DNA of 64,000 bases from Hahella sp018986435. GTDB lineage: Bacteria; Pseudomonadota; Gammaproteobacteria; Pseudomonadales; Oleiphilaceae. Below, in pieces: positions 8,769 to 16,795 of this stretch. The notes below the pieces were generated by a model. It had not been told where the DNA came from and made no database searches. It saw only the letters and a list, made by a program, of their open reading frames with translations. Where the stretch lies: positions 3,534,001 through 3,598,000 of the forward strand of contig NZ_CP192738.1 of the NCBI RefSeq assembly GCF_050749805.1, read 5' to 3'. Position numbers and translations under genes: made by a program. Positions within the stretch are counted from its first letter, which is position 1, and each line of letters starts with the position of its first letter.

Positions 8769-9731
8769 TTACGCATCACTTCCCAGTTGTAAAGAAACGG
8801 CGTCGGCATTGCGGATATCCTCTCCGCCCTCGACGCCGCTGTTTTCAGTTCCTATCTCCACGCCTGCCTCCCCGCCTGCGGCAGGGATGGCAAGCCGCTT
8901 GAAGTCGCCGACATACTCGATGGCGGCGCTGTGTTTTAAGCGCTCGACTTCTTCGGTAACGGTTTTTTGTACCTTCAGATTATGAAGATATTGTGTAATG
9001 CGGGGCTTGGCGTCTTCTTCGGACACTGGTCTTTCCTGCGAGGCCGCCACTCTGACGACCAAATAATTGTTGGGACCCTGGAACAAGGTCATCGCGCCGT
9101 CTTCCAGTCTTGCCACCTGGGTCAACAATTCCAGACCGATCTGCTCCGCGGAGCGGTTCGCCGCATTGACGCGGTATTGCACGCCCTCTGATTTCAGCCA
9201 GGAAACGATGTCTTCCAGTTGTTTGGCGTTATTAACTTTTTCATTAAGCGGCGCAAGCAGTTCCTGCCGCGGCTCAATGGCGACTTCCTGCAGGCTGTAC
9301 AGCTTGCGCTCAGCGAATAACGCGGGATGTTCTTCGTAATATTGGTGAATGTCTTCCTGAGAAGGCTGCGACAGCGCGCCAATCACCTGTTGCAGGTACG
9401 CGCGGGCGATGATGCTTTTCTTCATGGATTCAATCGCCATGACCACATCGGGACTGCGGTCCAGCTTAAGCTCCACCGCTTTGTCGTAAGCGACTTGCTG
9501 CTCCACCAGCTCATCCAACGCCTGCGCCCGCGCCGTGTCGGAACTGACGCCCTGAGAAGGCTGCTTGGCGAGTATGGCGTTAAGCTGATGAATAGAAATT
9601 TCCGAACCGTTGACTTTGGCGACTACCTGGGTTGCGTCCGTCGCCTCGCCTGCGCCGCCGCACCCGGCCAAAGAACCCGTCAGGGCGGCCAGAAAGACAA
9701 ACTTCGGATAGGAAGTTCTATGGAGAAACAT
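8769..9731 (-). CDS. epsD: EpsD-type peptidyl-prolyl isomerase-like lipoprotein
   Basis: This 320-residue protein starts with a lipoprotein signal: FVFLAALTGSLAGCGG, with the lipid-modified Cys at 24. The mature part is a SurA/PpiC-like chaperone domain, with the N-terminal helix bundle signature VVAKVNGSEISIHQLN and a parvulin-like core around 140-235. Proteins of the EpsD group sit in exosortase EPS loci and probably help fold or assemble the export barrel. Isomerase activity is uncertain because the parvulin core is poorly conserved. The gene follows epsL after a 109-base gap that holds a Fur-like palindrome, so part of the operon may be expressed separately from here. Confidence 0.85.
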   Translation of the reverse strand: MFLHRTSYPKFVFLAALTGSLAGCGGAGEATDATQVVAKVNGSEISIHQLNAILAKQPSQGVSSDTARAQALDELVEQQVAYDKAVELKLDRSPDVVMAIESMKKSIIARAYLQQVIGALSQPSQEDIHQYYEEHPALFAERKLYSLQEVAIEPRQELLAPLNEKVNNAKQLEDIVSWLKSEGVQYRVNAANRSAEQIGLELLTQVARLEDGAMTLFQGPNNYLVVRVAASQERPVSEEDAKPRITQYLHNLKVQKTVTEEVERLKHSAAIEYVGDFKRLAIPAAGGEAGVEIGTENSGVEGGEDIRNADAVSLQLGSDA

Positions 9732-9823
9732 TGCTAAATCCTTTAGTTAATATGTGCGGCGCGATTGACCACACAGTTACACATTCCTACATGTGGGCTA
9801 CATACTAAACCTAAAAAATTTCC

Positions 9824-9842
9824 AGTGATAGTGATTCTCACT
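9824..9842. promoter_or_regulatory. Fur-like operator upstream of epsD
   Basis: The 19 bases AGTGATAGTGATTCTCACT match the 9-1-9 inverted-repeat form of the Fur box (AATGATAAT-N-ATTCTCATT) at about 15 of 18 positions. They contain TGATAGT-G-ATTCTCA as the 7-1-7 core. The site overlaps the stop codon of epsL and lies about 95 bases before the epsD start. No convincing -10/-35 pair was identified beside it, so promoter activity is inferred only from position. Confidence 0.45.
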
Positions 9843-11064
9843 AAAAAGTAAAGGTTAACGACAGGGTCGCCATATCGCTGTTGAAATCTGCGTTCGCCTG
9901 GTTCGAAGCACGCCTCTCCCGCTGCAACGCCGCGCCTATCAGGACGCAGTTGGCGGGGCTCCAATCGCCCCCTAAAACCAGCGTTTGCAAGCGGTCTTTT
10001 CGCCCATCCAGTCCGGTCAGCAAACCGCCCTGGTAGTCCCTTTCTTCATAGCGCCAGCGGGCATGCAGACTCACTTTGGCGGAGTAACGCCACAGCGGCC
10101 CGATAGAGACCAAACGTCGCCGATAATAACTGCTGTTATAGTAAGCCTGACTGGCTATCACTTTACCGACATCCGTAACCGGCGAACTTTGATAGGACAC
10201 CAGATTTTGTTCGACCGCCGCGGTCACACGGGTTGATCCTGTCCATTGATAATCCAGACTCAGCCCGCCAATGGCGCCTTGATAGTCCCGCTCGCCGTAG
10301 TGATCGTGTTCGCGTTCGACATAGCCAAGGTTGCCGCGGATTTTTGATTTACCGCTGAACATCCACAGGAAACGCATTTCCGCAAGACTCTGTTCGAAAC
10401 CGGAATCCACACGATCCGTCGTGCTGATGACGCGATTGGCGTAATCGCCGTCTGTCTTGCGCAGCGAGACGGAAACATTACTGCCGGAAGGCGCCTCATA
10501 TCCCATGCCCAGTTCGAGAGAATCAGATTGATAGTCCCCTTCAACGCGATACAGGGAGCTGTTTTCCTGTTGATAGTGGGCGCCGCCGGCCAGTAGCTTC
10601 CAGCCCCCGGCGACACGCCAGTCCGCGTCCAGGTAATAGCGACGAAGGGTGCGGATATTCTGCTCGGTTCCGGAAAAGTCGGCGAAGCTGTTGATGGATT
10701 CGTTGTAGTCGGCGCCGAGTACGCCCTGCAGTCGGCTGGTGGCCAGCCAGTCCCAGGCTGCTTCGGCTTCCCAGGCGGAGTAATCCAGGTAGTCGTAATG
10801 ATGGTAGCGGTTATCGGAAAACCGGGCGTCCAGTTTCAGGTTCTGGCGGGAGATCGCCTGCTCGCCGCTGACCGCCGCGAAGGTGGAAACAATCTGCTCA
10901 TTTCTTTCGTTATCGGAGGTCGACCGGAACAGGTTGTCTTCATGACGCAAAAGGCTGCCTGCGCTGAATTCCCAGGCGTCGCCGACTTTACCCTGCGCCG
11001 CCGTGCAGTAAAACAATGACAAGCCCGCTGTAATCCATGCGGTAGGTTTGATCGGACAGAACAT
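9841..11064 (-). CDS. epsL: EpsL-type outer-membrane beta-barrel protein of EPS operon
   Basis: This 407-residue protein has a signal peptide (AWITAGLSLFYCTAAQGKV) and a mature part built of alternating aromatic/polar strands, such as LKLDARFSDNRYHHYDYLDY and LHARWRYEERDYQGG. It ends in TLSLTFTF, the C-terminal aromatic signature read by the BAM complex. These traits and its place as the first gene of the EPS run match the EpsL proteins of exosortase EPS loci, proposed to act in outer-membrane export or assembly. It may also be an anonymous barrel of similar design. A 430-base upstream region separates it from the divergent gene at 11495. Confidence 0.75.
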   Translation of the reverse strand: MFCPIKPTAWITAGLSLFYCTAAQGKVGDAWEFSAGSLLRHEDNLFRSTSDNERNEQIVSTFAAVSGEQAISRQNLKLDARFSDNRYHHYDYLDYSAWEAEAAWDWLATSRLQGVLGADYNESINSFADFSGTEQNIRTLRRYYLDADWRVAGGWKLLAGGAHYQQENSSLYRVEGDYQSDSLELGMGYEAPSGSNVSVSLRKTDGDYANRVISTTDRVDSGFEQSLAEMRFLWMFSGKSKIRGNLGYVEREHDHYGERDYQGAIGGLSLDYQWTGSTRVTAAVEQNLVSYQSSPVTDVGKVIASQAYYNSSYYRRRLVSIGPLWRYSAKVSLHARWRYEERDYQGGLLTGLDGRKDRLQTLVLGGDWSPANCVLIGAALQRERRASNQANADFNSDMATLSLTFTF

Positions 11065-11276
11065 TTGAATTCGTCACTCACATTAAGAACGCGATCCTGC
11101 GCTCCAAAGAATTTTAAGGCAGACGCCGAACACCCTGCGCTGAAGTCGTGAATGACCTGAATAAAAAGAGTCGAAGCCATGACGCACGCTTCAAGCGACG
11201 GAAAATCCAAGATCCCTGGATGGCGTCTGTGTAGCACAAAGCGAAGGCCATTCTAGAGGAGATTCCGTTTCCTTAC

Positions 11277-11308
11277 TATTACGAAATAGGATGCTTATAT
11301 TACGAAAT
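11277..11308. repeat. Paired direct repeat in the epsL upstream region
   Basis: The 11-mer TATTACGAAAT occurs at 11277-11287 and again at 11298-11308. The start-to-start distance is 21 bases, two helical turns, and each copy is followed within two bases by GGAT. It lies in the divergent intergenic region between epsL (start 11064, minus) and the gene at 11495 (plus). The phasing suggests a tandem transcription-factor site; the factor is unknown. Nothing else clear was seen in 11065-11494. Confidence 0.4.
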
Positions 11309-11494
11309 CAGGATAAATCGGCGGAGTTGGTTGCAAGCCCGCAGCCTCTTCGTGGCGGGCCGCGTTGAGAATAGAGGTTTGCGTAATGACTCCACATCGG
11401 AGCGAGATGAGCTAGACTGGTTAGGTTAAGCAGTTGAACAACAAAACAGGCCATTAGGGACCACAAAGAGCTGTGATTAGGGAGAACAAAAAGG

Positions 11495-11788
11495 ATGACT
11501 CAATCTTTGATTGACGGCGACTGGCGCCAGCTGCTCATTGACGACAACGTGTGCGACGCCCCCAAGCATCAGGTTATCGACGCCAAGCACAAGCAACTGC
11601 AGGACCTCAAAGCACGACCGGACACCCCCGTCCAGGTTCGGCGGCTGATTATCTCCGCCTGTGATGCACTGGAGCGTTTGAAGGGACATGTCGGCGCGGA
11701 GGAGTTTTATGTTTATTACGGGCGTCTGACTGACTTGCTCAGAGTCATTGGCAAGGAACTGGAGGTCTGCGGCATCGCCGTTGACTAG
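11495..11788 (+). CDS. Hypothetical 97-residue soluble protein
   Basis: The product is a small acidic, mostly helical protein (MTQSLIDGDWRQLLID at the start, ending CGIAVD), with two Cys residues and no signal peptide or membrane segment. A GGAGAA sequence lies about 9 bases before the ATG, which supports translation. I do not recognise the family. It is transcribed away from the EPS operon and towards the PEP-CTERM gene, so it seems to be a single-gene unit ending at the hairpin at 11857-11888. Function unknown. Confidence 0.6.
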   Translation: MTQSLIDGDWRQLLIDDNVCDAPKHQVIDAKHKQLQDLKARPDTPVQVRRLIISACDALERLKGHVGAEEFYVYYGRLTDLLRVIGKELEVCGIAVD

Positions 11789-11856
11789 CCCTATTGCGCA
11801 CGAGCCGTCGCCTTAATATTTGGATATTGGGTCGGCGACGCGCGGGCGTCTATGAG

Positions 11857-11888
11857 AGCGGGAGTATTGGTCGCCCATGTCTCCCGCT
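11857..11888. terminator. Hairpin downstream of the 97-residue gene
   Basis: Perfect 8-bp inverted repeat AGCGGGAG / CTCCCGCT with a 16-base loop, 69 bases after the stop of the plus-strand gene. It is GC-rich but is followed by TAGGTTTC, not by a full T-run, so it is a weak or bidirectional terminator at best. Confidence 0.4.
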
Positions 11889-11911
11889 TAGGTTTCAGAC
11901 TATCAATCCGT

Positions 11912-11980
11912 CAGACAAATAACGTCCGTCTATTTGTCTGCAAGCGACCTATCTGTCAGTGAACGACAAATTGTCTGCAA
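11912..11980 (-). repeat. Palindromic dispersed repeat, copy 1 (with a shortened neighbour copy)
   Basis: Positions 11912-11940 are a perfect 10-bp inverted repeat, CAGACAAATA / TATTTGTCTG, around a 9-base loop. On the minus strand the unit begins TTGCAGACAAATAGACGG. A second, loop-deleted version, TTGCAGACAATTTGTC, lies beside it on the minus strand at 11965-11980. The same unit recurs on the plus strand at 61600-61627. Both locations are between genes. Here it follows the PEP-CTERM gene stop by 17 bases and could also act as its 3' hairpin. Confidence 0.6.
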
Positions 11981-11996
11981 ACTACAAAGTGAAAGC

Positions 11997-12674
11997 TTAC
12001 GCTTTCTGGCTGCGTCGACGGGCCACGTAGCCCACGATGCCCAGGCCGGCCATCCACATGGCGTAGGCGTCGGCTTCGGGAACCATGGTTACAGCGGCTG
12101 CGCCGAACTGATTGGAAGCGAAGTAAACGTCACCGATCAAGATAGAATCCGTGGCGCCATTCAGGTTGAGGTTGATCTCGCCCAGCTTGGTTTTCCATCC
12201 ATCAAAAACGCTGCTGTTATAAGCGCCGATAATGCCTTCGTTCGCCGGGCCCGCATACCATTGAAAGCTGGTGATGTTGCCGTCTACGATGGTCAATACG
12301 CCGCTGTCGCCGTCCTGGGTGCTGTCGGGAGTCCAGGTGACGCCATCCGGCGCCTCTTGACGAGTCCCTTCAATACCGCCAAGCATGCCGCTCACAATCG
12401 CCAGATTCAGGCCATTGGAGTTGAGGCTCACCTGGTGCGTACCAGTCAGGTAATTATCGAAGTTGGGAAGAATAATCTGACCGAGGAACGTCGCGTAGGA
12501 TGCATCCTCCATGAATATGTCAGTGTATTCGTCAATCGTTTGCTGGCTGTGATAATTCGGGTCAAAAGTCAGGTCGACGCTTCCGGAAAAATCAAAAACC
12601 AGTGTGCTGGCGCTAACGCCCATACTCACTGCCGAAAGCGTTGTCGCCAGGACTGCCCCTCTAAAAGGATTCAT
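11997..12674 (-). CDS. PEP-CTERM sorting-domain protein
   Basis: The 225-residue product has a signal peptide (ATTLSAVSMGVSASTLVF) and a C-terminal sorting tail. The tail has VPEADAYA near 198-205, then a short hydrophobic helix (MWMAGLGIVGYVA) and the basic end RRRSQKA. This tripartite tail is the recognition signal of exosortases. The VPEA form with Asp in place of the second Pro is common in EPS-linked systems. The body between has no domain I recognise. AAGGAG precedes the ATG by 6 bases. The exosortase B encoded at 4664-5542 is the natural processing enzyme, and the protein is likely placed at the surface with the polysaccharide. Confidence 0.85.
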   Translation of the reverse strand: MNPFRGAVLATTLSAVSMGVSASTLVFDFSGSVDLTFDPNYHSQQTIDEYTDIFMEDASYATFLGQIILPNFDNYLTGTHQVSLNSNGLNLAIVSGMLGGIEGTRQEAPDGVTWTPDSTQDGDSGVLTIVDGNITSFQWYAGPANEGIIGAYNSSVFDGWKTKLGEINLNLNGATDSILIGDVYFASNQFGAAAVTMVPEADAYAMWMAGLGIVGYVARRRSQKA

Positions 12675-13382
12675 GTTTAACTCCTTGTTTTATTGGGTTG
12701 AGGTCCATTTCCATAGGCGATACAAAGTTTCTAACTAATACGACTCATAATAGAAATACGACGTCGCCGACATGAATAATACTCATTCGTATAAAAAGAA
12801 AACAACTGTTGACACAATAAAAGTCCAACAACCGTTACGCGATTTTCCATTGGGTGATCAAGATATCGAGCGATGTGATAAAGCGTTCCGAATCCAGCCG
12901 GCATCCTTTGAATCGCCTGCCTGGACAGGGTCTACCACTGCTCGGACAACGTCATCAGTACTTAATACCATCGCCCCCGAAACCACCGAATAATCCGCGC
13001 TGTATTTGACTTTAAGCAGGCCAGCGCGCCTTTGTTTTTACCGCTTTATTCCATTTTCTTTATGGACGTTACAATCGCTTATATATGCAGCGTTCTCTTT
13101 TTATCTTTTAAAAACACAATAAATCAGATATGTATCAATTAGATTACGGATACATAATTATTTTTTAACTTTTTGCAGGTCTTTTCATACATAGCGCCTC
13201 ATAACAATTGGTTATAAATTCGCCTTATCAGTGCGCGCCTTATATAAATATCTAATAAAAATAATCTGTTGCAAATTACGCAGTCACAGGAGCAATAACG
13301 GCTCTCCTGCCGGGGCGATGGATTTGGACTAAGCTGATGGAGTCGGGTTGTTTTGTTCTATCACTGGAATAAGGAAATTGCT
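12675..13382. other. Intergenic AT-rich region, no gene seen
   Basis: About 700 bases separate the divergent PEP-CTERM and GH18-like genes. The right half (13000-13280) is clearly AT-rich compared with its surroundings. A short hairpin CAGGAG / CTCCTG lies at 13287-13309. A TTGACA hexamer lies at 12809, but I saw no matching -10 at proper distance. No ORF with a ribosome site was found. The AT-rich segment may be a promoter/H-NS-type region or a trace of acquired DNA. Confidence 0.5.
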
Positions 13383-14129
13383 ATGAGCGACTATGTGATT
13401 GGCGGCTGGACGCAAAACCCTGCAGACTCTTCTCCTCAGTCTTTTTCTTACACCATGTACGGCATGGTGACCAACCTTTCCGGGCTAACGACCGGCACGC
13501 CTCAGTCTCCGGGGTGGAGTCCGGACACGACTGCTGCGCCTGGCGGATCAGGCAAAGTGCTTTGGACCTACGGCGGCGGTGGCTGTACGCCGAACAACAT
13601 GCCCCAGAACGCGACGGAAGTGAGCGCCATCGTCAATGCCACCCAAACCAAAAACTGGGCCGGCGTGGATTTTGATGACGAGTGCTACATGAACGTGGAC
13701 ATGCTGGTTGAGACGATGAGCAAGCTGAAATCGCTCAGCAAAGAATGCAGCTACACCTTCCTGGCCGGTTGGGATTACAACAACCCCAGCGCCTCCAGCG
13801 AGGGAACCAAGATCAATCAGGCCGTGCAAACCATGGCGCAATCCGGCGCGGTCAACCGCTTCTGCCTGATGTGCTACGCCGAAGCCATGTGGAGCATGAG
13901 CGACATTGAAGCCAACGTGGGCCCGGCCATCAAACGCACCATATCCAACGGCGTTCCCGCCAAGCAGGTGATACTGGCGCTGACGCCCGCCGGATTGAAT
14001 CAGCAGAACCTGACCTACTTCCTTGATCAGGTGACGCAAAACGGCATTGGCGGTCTTTTCATCTGGGACTACCCCGCTATGCCCAGCAGCTACCTGCAGC
14101 AGATTGAGCAGACGCTGTTGGGCTCCTGA
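13383..14129 (+). CDS. GH18 chitinase-like protein without signal peptide
   Basis: The start is taken at 13383 because AAGGA sits 7 bases before it; an upstream in-frame ATG at 13353 has no such site. The 248-residue protein has a TIM-barrel-like pattern, and its catalytic strand reads NWAGVDFDDE (residues 91-100). The GH18 motif is DGxDxDxE: here the inner Asp96 and Asp98 and the acid Glu100 are present, but the first Asp is Ala93. The GGLFIWDYPAMP segment near 225 resembles the conserved Trp strand of GH18. No signal peptide is visible, so it is cytoplasmic or exported by another route. It could be a chitinase, an endo-beta-N-acetylglucosaminidase or a carbohydrate-binding relic. Confidence 0.7.
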   Translation: MSDYVIGGWTQNPADSSPQSFSYTMYGMVTNLSGLTTGTPQSPGWSPDTTAAPGGSGKVLWTYGGGGCTPNNMPQNATEVSAIVNATQTKNWAGVDFDDECYMNVDMLVETMSKLKSLSKECSYTFLAGWDYNNPSASSEGTKINQAVQTMAQSGAVNRFCLMCYAEAMWSMSDIEANVGPAIKRTISNGVPAKQVILALTPAGLNQQNLTYFLDQVTQNGIGGLFIWDYPAMPSSYLQQIEQTLLGS

Positions 14130-14143
14130 ATTTCAGGTTAAGC

Positions 14144-14172
14144 GACGGGACCTGCGCGGGGCAGGCTCCGTC
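14144..14172. terminator. Bidirectional terminator hairpin
   Basis: GACGGGACCTGC pairs with GCAGGCTCCGTC (11 of 12 positions, including one G-T) around a 5-base loop, 15 bases after the GH18-like stop, and is followed by TTTC. It lies between two convergent genes, so it probably ends both this transcript and the long biosynthetic operon coming from the right. Confidence 0.6.
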
Positions 14173-14221
14173 TTTCATGGCTTGTCGTGTTAGTTAAAAT
14201 AATAGCTAGTGAGGATCATAA

Positions 14222-15073
14222 TTAGTAAGAGTAAAACCCCTTGCCGGTCTTGCGACCCAAATGGCCCGCATCCACCATGCTGCGCATTAACGGACAGACC
14301 CGGTATTTCGAATCCTGAAAAGTCTGATAAAGCACATCCAGCGAGTTCACCACGGTGTCGACGCCGATCAGGTCCGCCGTCTCCAACGGCCCCATTTTAT
14401 GACCGAAGCACTCTTTGAAAATGGCGTCCACATCTGCAGGTTGCGCGATGCCGTCCTGAATGGCGAACGCCGCTTCATTCATAAAAAGGTGGGAGATGCG
14501 GTTGGAGACAAAACCAGGGCCGTCTTTCACCACCACCGCTTTTTTGCCCAGCATCGCCAGCATTTCCAGACAGCGGTCTTTGGTTTGCTCTGAGGTATTC
14601 AGGCCCAGTATCACTTCCACGGTATGCTTCAGGTAAACCGGGTTCATGAAGTGAACGCCGATGACCTGCGCTGAGGTTTTATGAAAAGACCCCAGCTTGG
14701 TGATGGGAATACAGGAGGTGTTGGCCGCCAGAACGGCGTTGGGCGCAATAAACTCGGCCATGCGAGTATACAGCGCCTGTTTAAGTTCAATGTTTTCCGG
14801 GATATTCTCGACCACGAAGGCGCAATCAGAGATCGCGCTCAGCTCATTCGTCCAGCGAATGTTGTCCAGAATATCCTGAGGTTTCTTCCCTTTCGCCAGT
14901 GGGCTGAACAACGGCGCGTAACCCGCCGTCTCCAGCACGCGCGCCCGACTTTGCTCGCAGGACGACTCGTCTTTTTCAACGACGACGACGTTATGGCCGC
15001 GCAGTGCGCAATCAAACGCCAGACTGGAGCCGATATTACCGCCGCCAATCACGGCAATGTTTAGTTTTGACAT
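14222..15073 (-). CDS. 3-hydroxyacyl-CoA dehydrogenase family enzyme, likely seryl-ACP oxidase (ClbD/ZmaG-like)
   Basis: This 283-residue enzyme has a Rossmann NAD site IAVIGGGNIGSSLAF (6-20), the HCDH catalytic His in GVHFMNPVYLKHTVEV (near 140) and a helical C-terminal dimer domain (GPLETADLIGVDTV). In fatty-acid metabolism the family oxidises 3-hydroxyacyl-CoA. In zwittermicin and colibactin clusters a homologue (ZmaG, ClbD) oxidises the side-chain alcohol of seryl-ACP to the aldehyde, the first step towards aminomalonyl-ACP. The same role is inferred here because the other three partners lie at the far 5' end of the same gene run (54795-57895). It is the last gene of the operon. An unrelated butyrate-type role is possible but less likely in this context. 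Confidence 0.8.
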   Translation of the reverse strand: MSKLNIAVIGGGNIGSSLAFDCALRGHNVVVVEKDESSCEQSRARVLETAGYAPLFSPLAKGKKPQDILDNIRWTNELSAISDCAFVVENIPENIELKQALYTRMAEFIAPNAVLAANTSCIPITKLGSFHKTSAQVIGVHFMNPVYLKHTVEVILGLNTSEQTKDRCLEMLAMLGKKAVVVKDGPGFVSNRISHLFMNEAAFAIQDGIAQPADVDAIFKECFGHKMGPLETADLIGVDTVVNSLDVLYQTFQDSKYRVCPLMRSMVDAGHLGRKTGKGFYSY

Positions 15074-15158
15074 ACAAACTTCTTCCTTGTTGTGCTTTAA
15101 AAATCTGTTTTCCGTTGACTCATCTGTTTTGGTTTACTCACCAGTTCGTCGCCCTTGA

Positions 15159-15902
15159 TCAGTCGGCGGAATCCGGCGAGATAACTTCCCACTTTCCAAA
15201 CCAGGTCAGCCCAACCGCCTTCGCCAATGACGCCGACGCCAGGTTATCGAACTGACAACGGTATTGCGGTTCATACCCCCTCTCACTGGCGCGTCTGCAA
15301 ATCGCGCGCACGACTCTGCGGGCGTAGCCTTTTCCTCTGAAAGGCGGCAGCGTCAGCACGCCCAGGTCGGCGATGCGCGCGTCGTCGCCGGGATAGCTGT
15401 CCCAGGGATACATGCTGGCGGCGCAAACCAGGCTGTCGCCGATAAAAGCGCCGCAGACCTCCCAGTGATCCAGTTCAACGTAAGCGTCATCCAGGTCCTG
15501 CTCTGTTGCGGACGCCTGAAATTCAGCGAAAACGGCCTCATCCTTAATGTTTAACGAGCGGATGTCGCCTTCTGCGGCTTCCTGCATCAGTGTTTCTTTA
15601 TCCTGCGCAGAGAAATAGAAAATCTCATCGGCGCCATGCAGAACCACTCCCGCGTCCTGCAGCATTTGACGCAGGTCGGCCGCCGACAGGCCGTCAAGCT
15701 GATAGACGCCCAGCTTATCCGCCATCGCCGGCGTCATGACCGCCATGACGCGCCCGTCCGACAATTCCAACACCATCAGCCGTCGTTCCTCCGGCAACGT
15801 CGCATTGGCGATCACCGTCAGGCTCCCGGTTTGCAGCAGAACTTCCCCATTTGTAAAAGGGGTCATCCAAAAATCCATTATCGTTGATGAAAATACAGAC
15901 AT
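15159..15902 (-). CDS. GNAT N-acetyltransferase, candidate self-resistance enzyme
   Basis: The 247-residue product has a divergent N-terminal half and a C-terminal GNAT fold. The GNAT part includes IADLGVLTLPPFRGKGYARR (about 186-205), which supplies the acetyl-CoA pyrophosphate loop (R/Q-x-x-G-x-G/A written as FRGKGYA), and the motif B region FDNLASASLAKAVGLTWFG. Related aminomalonate-containing antibiotics are inactivated by producer acetyltransferases (ZmaR for zwittermicin, PamZ for paenilamicin), so acetylation of a free amino group of the product is a reasonable inference. It could instead tailor the product. It lies between the type II thioesterase and the dehydrogenase in the same transcription run. 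Confidence 0.75.
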   Translation of the reverse strand: MSVFSSTIMDFWMTPFTNGEVLLQTGSLTVIANATLPEERRLMVLELSDGRVMAVMTPAMADKLGVYQLDGLSAADLRQMLQDAGVVLHGADEIFYFSAQDKETLMQEAAEGDIRSLNIKDEAVFAEFQASATEQDLDDAYVELDHWEVCGAFIGDSLVCAASMYPWDSYPGDDARIADLGVLTLPPFRGKGYARRVVRAICRRASERGYEPQYRCQFDNLASASLAKAVGLTWFGKWEVISPDSAD

Positions 15903-15973
15903 ACTTCTCTCTCGACTTCGTTGTCATTAATTCGGCGGACAGGTCGCTTCCGTCTGGTCCGCCAATCACTCAA

Positions 15974-16795
15974 TCACAATACCTGTGATGTCAGGTCCTG
16001 TTTCTCACTGCTCGGCGCCGCGTGGGCGCGACTGTCCTGCAAGCCCGCTAATTCGCTGACCCGCGCTTCAATCCATGGCGCCACCTGATTATCGGAGAAC
16101 AGATAAAAATGGCCGCCGGTGAACACCCGCTGCGTCACGGGCGCAGCGAACGCCCGCCGCCATCCCGCCAGGCGGGACACCAGCACGCGATTATCGCTGT
16201 CTCCTCCCGCGATAAACCCATGAACGTCCAGCGGCGGCTTCGGCATGCCGGCCAGGGCCGCCAACAGCGTTAGATCATTGCGCATCACGCCAATCACATA
16301 AGACCGCAACTCAGGGTCCGCCAGCACCTCCGGCGGCGTCCCTTCGTACTGCTCCAGCAAACGCAGGATCTCGTCGTCCGATAGAGACTCCCGAGGTTTT
16401 CCGCGCAGATCAACAGGATTGATGTAGCCGCGGGCGGAGAGCATCACTCCCAGGCGCATTTCCGGCGCTTCGCGTCTGAGTCTGTGCGCGGTCTGGTAAG
16501 CCAGCTCCGCGCCCAGGCTGTGACCGCATATCATCAACGGCTTATCGCGCCCCAGTTGCAATCGGCCGATGGCGTCGAGAATCTCCTCAAGGACTGCCTC
16601 GGCGTCGGCGTTAAGAGGCTCCAGAAAACGCGCGCCTCTTCCCGCCAGCTCCAGGCAATAGACTTCAATCGAATCGGACAGATTCTGCGCCAGTTGCATA
16701 TAGGTGTAACTGGAGCCCCCCGCATGATGCATAAACAGCAATTGCGCGGCGGCGTCCGGCCTGTTTTTCGCAGCAAACAAGACTGAATCAGACAA
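15974..16795 (-). CDS. Type II thioesterase (GrsT/ClbQ-like)
   Basis: This 273-residue alpha/beta hydrolase has the nucleophile motif ICGHSLGAELAYQTAH (Ser in GHSLG, near 94), an N-terminal LLFMHHAGGSSYTY oxyanion segment (19-32) and the catalytic His in FTGGHFYLFSD (near 236). It is a stand-alone type II thioesterase of the kind that removes stalled or mis-primed acyl groups from carrier domains in NRPS/PKS systems. Its start overlaps the stop of the cupin gene by 8 bases. The long C-terminal tail past residue 250 (Ala/Ser-rich) is not typical. Offloading of the final product is assigned to the TE domain at the end of 22981-29409. Confidence 0.88.
   Translation of the reverse strand: MSDSVLFAAKNRPDAAAQLLFMHHAGGSSYTYMQLAQNLSDSIEVYCLELAGRGARFLEPLNADAEAVLEEILDAIGRLQLGRDKPLMICGHSLGAELAYQTAHRLRREAPEMRLGVMLSARGYINPVDLRGKPRESLSDDEILRLLEQYEGTPPEVLADPELRSYVIGVMRNDLTLLAALAGMPKPPLDVHGFIAGGDSDNRVLVSRLAGWRRAFAAPVTQRVFTGGHFYLFSDNQVAPWIEARVSELAGLQDSRAHAAPSSEKQDLTSQVL

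Noticed and set aside
12736..12752. T7-promoter-like string (TAATACGACTCA followed by TAATA)
   Set aside because: Matches 15 of 17 bases of the phage T7 promoter, but there is no phage polymerase gene, no GGG start and the next gene on that strand is 630 bases away. Taken as chance.
12772..12993. 73-codon plus-strand ORF in the AT-rich gap
   Set aside because: No ribosome site, low-complexity polar sequence and no recognisable domain.
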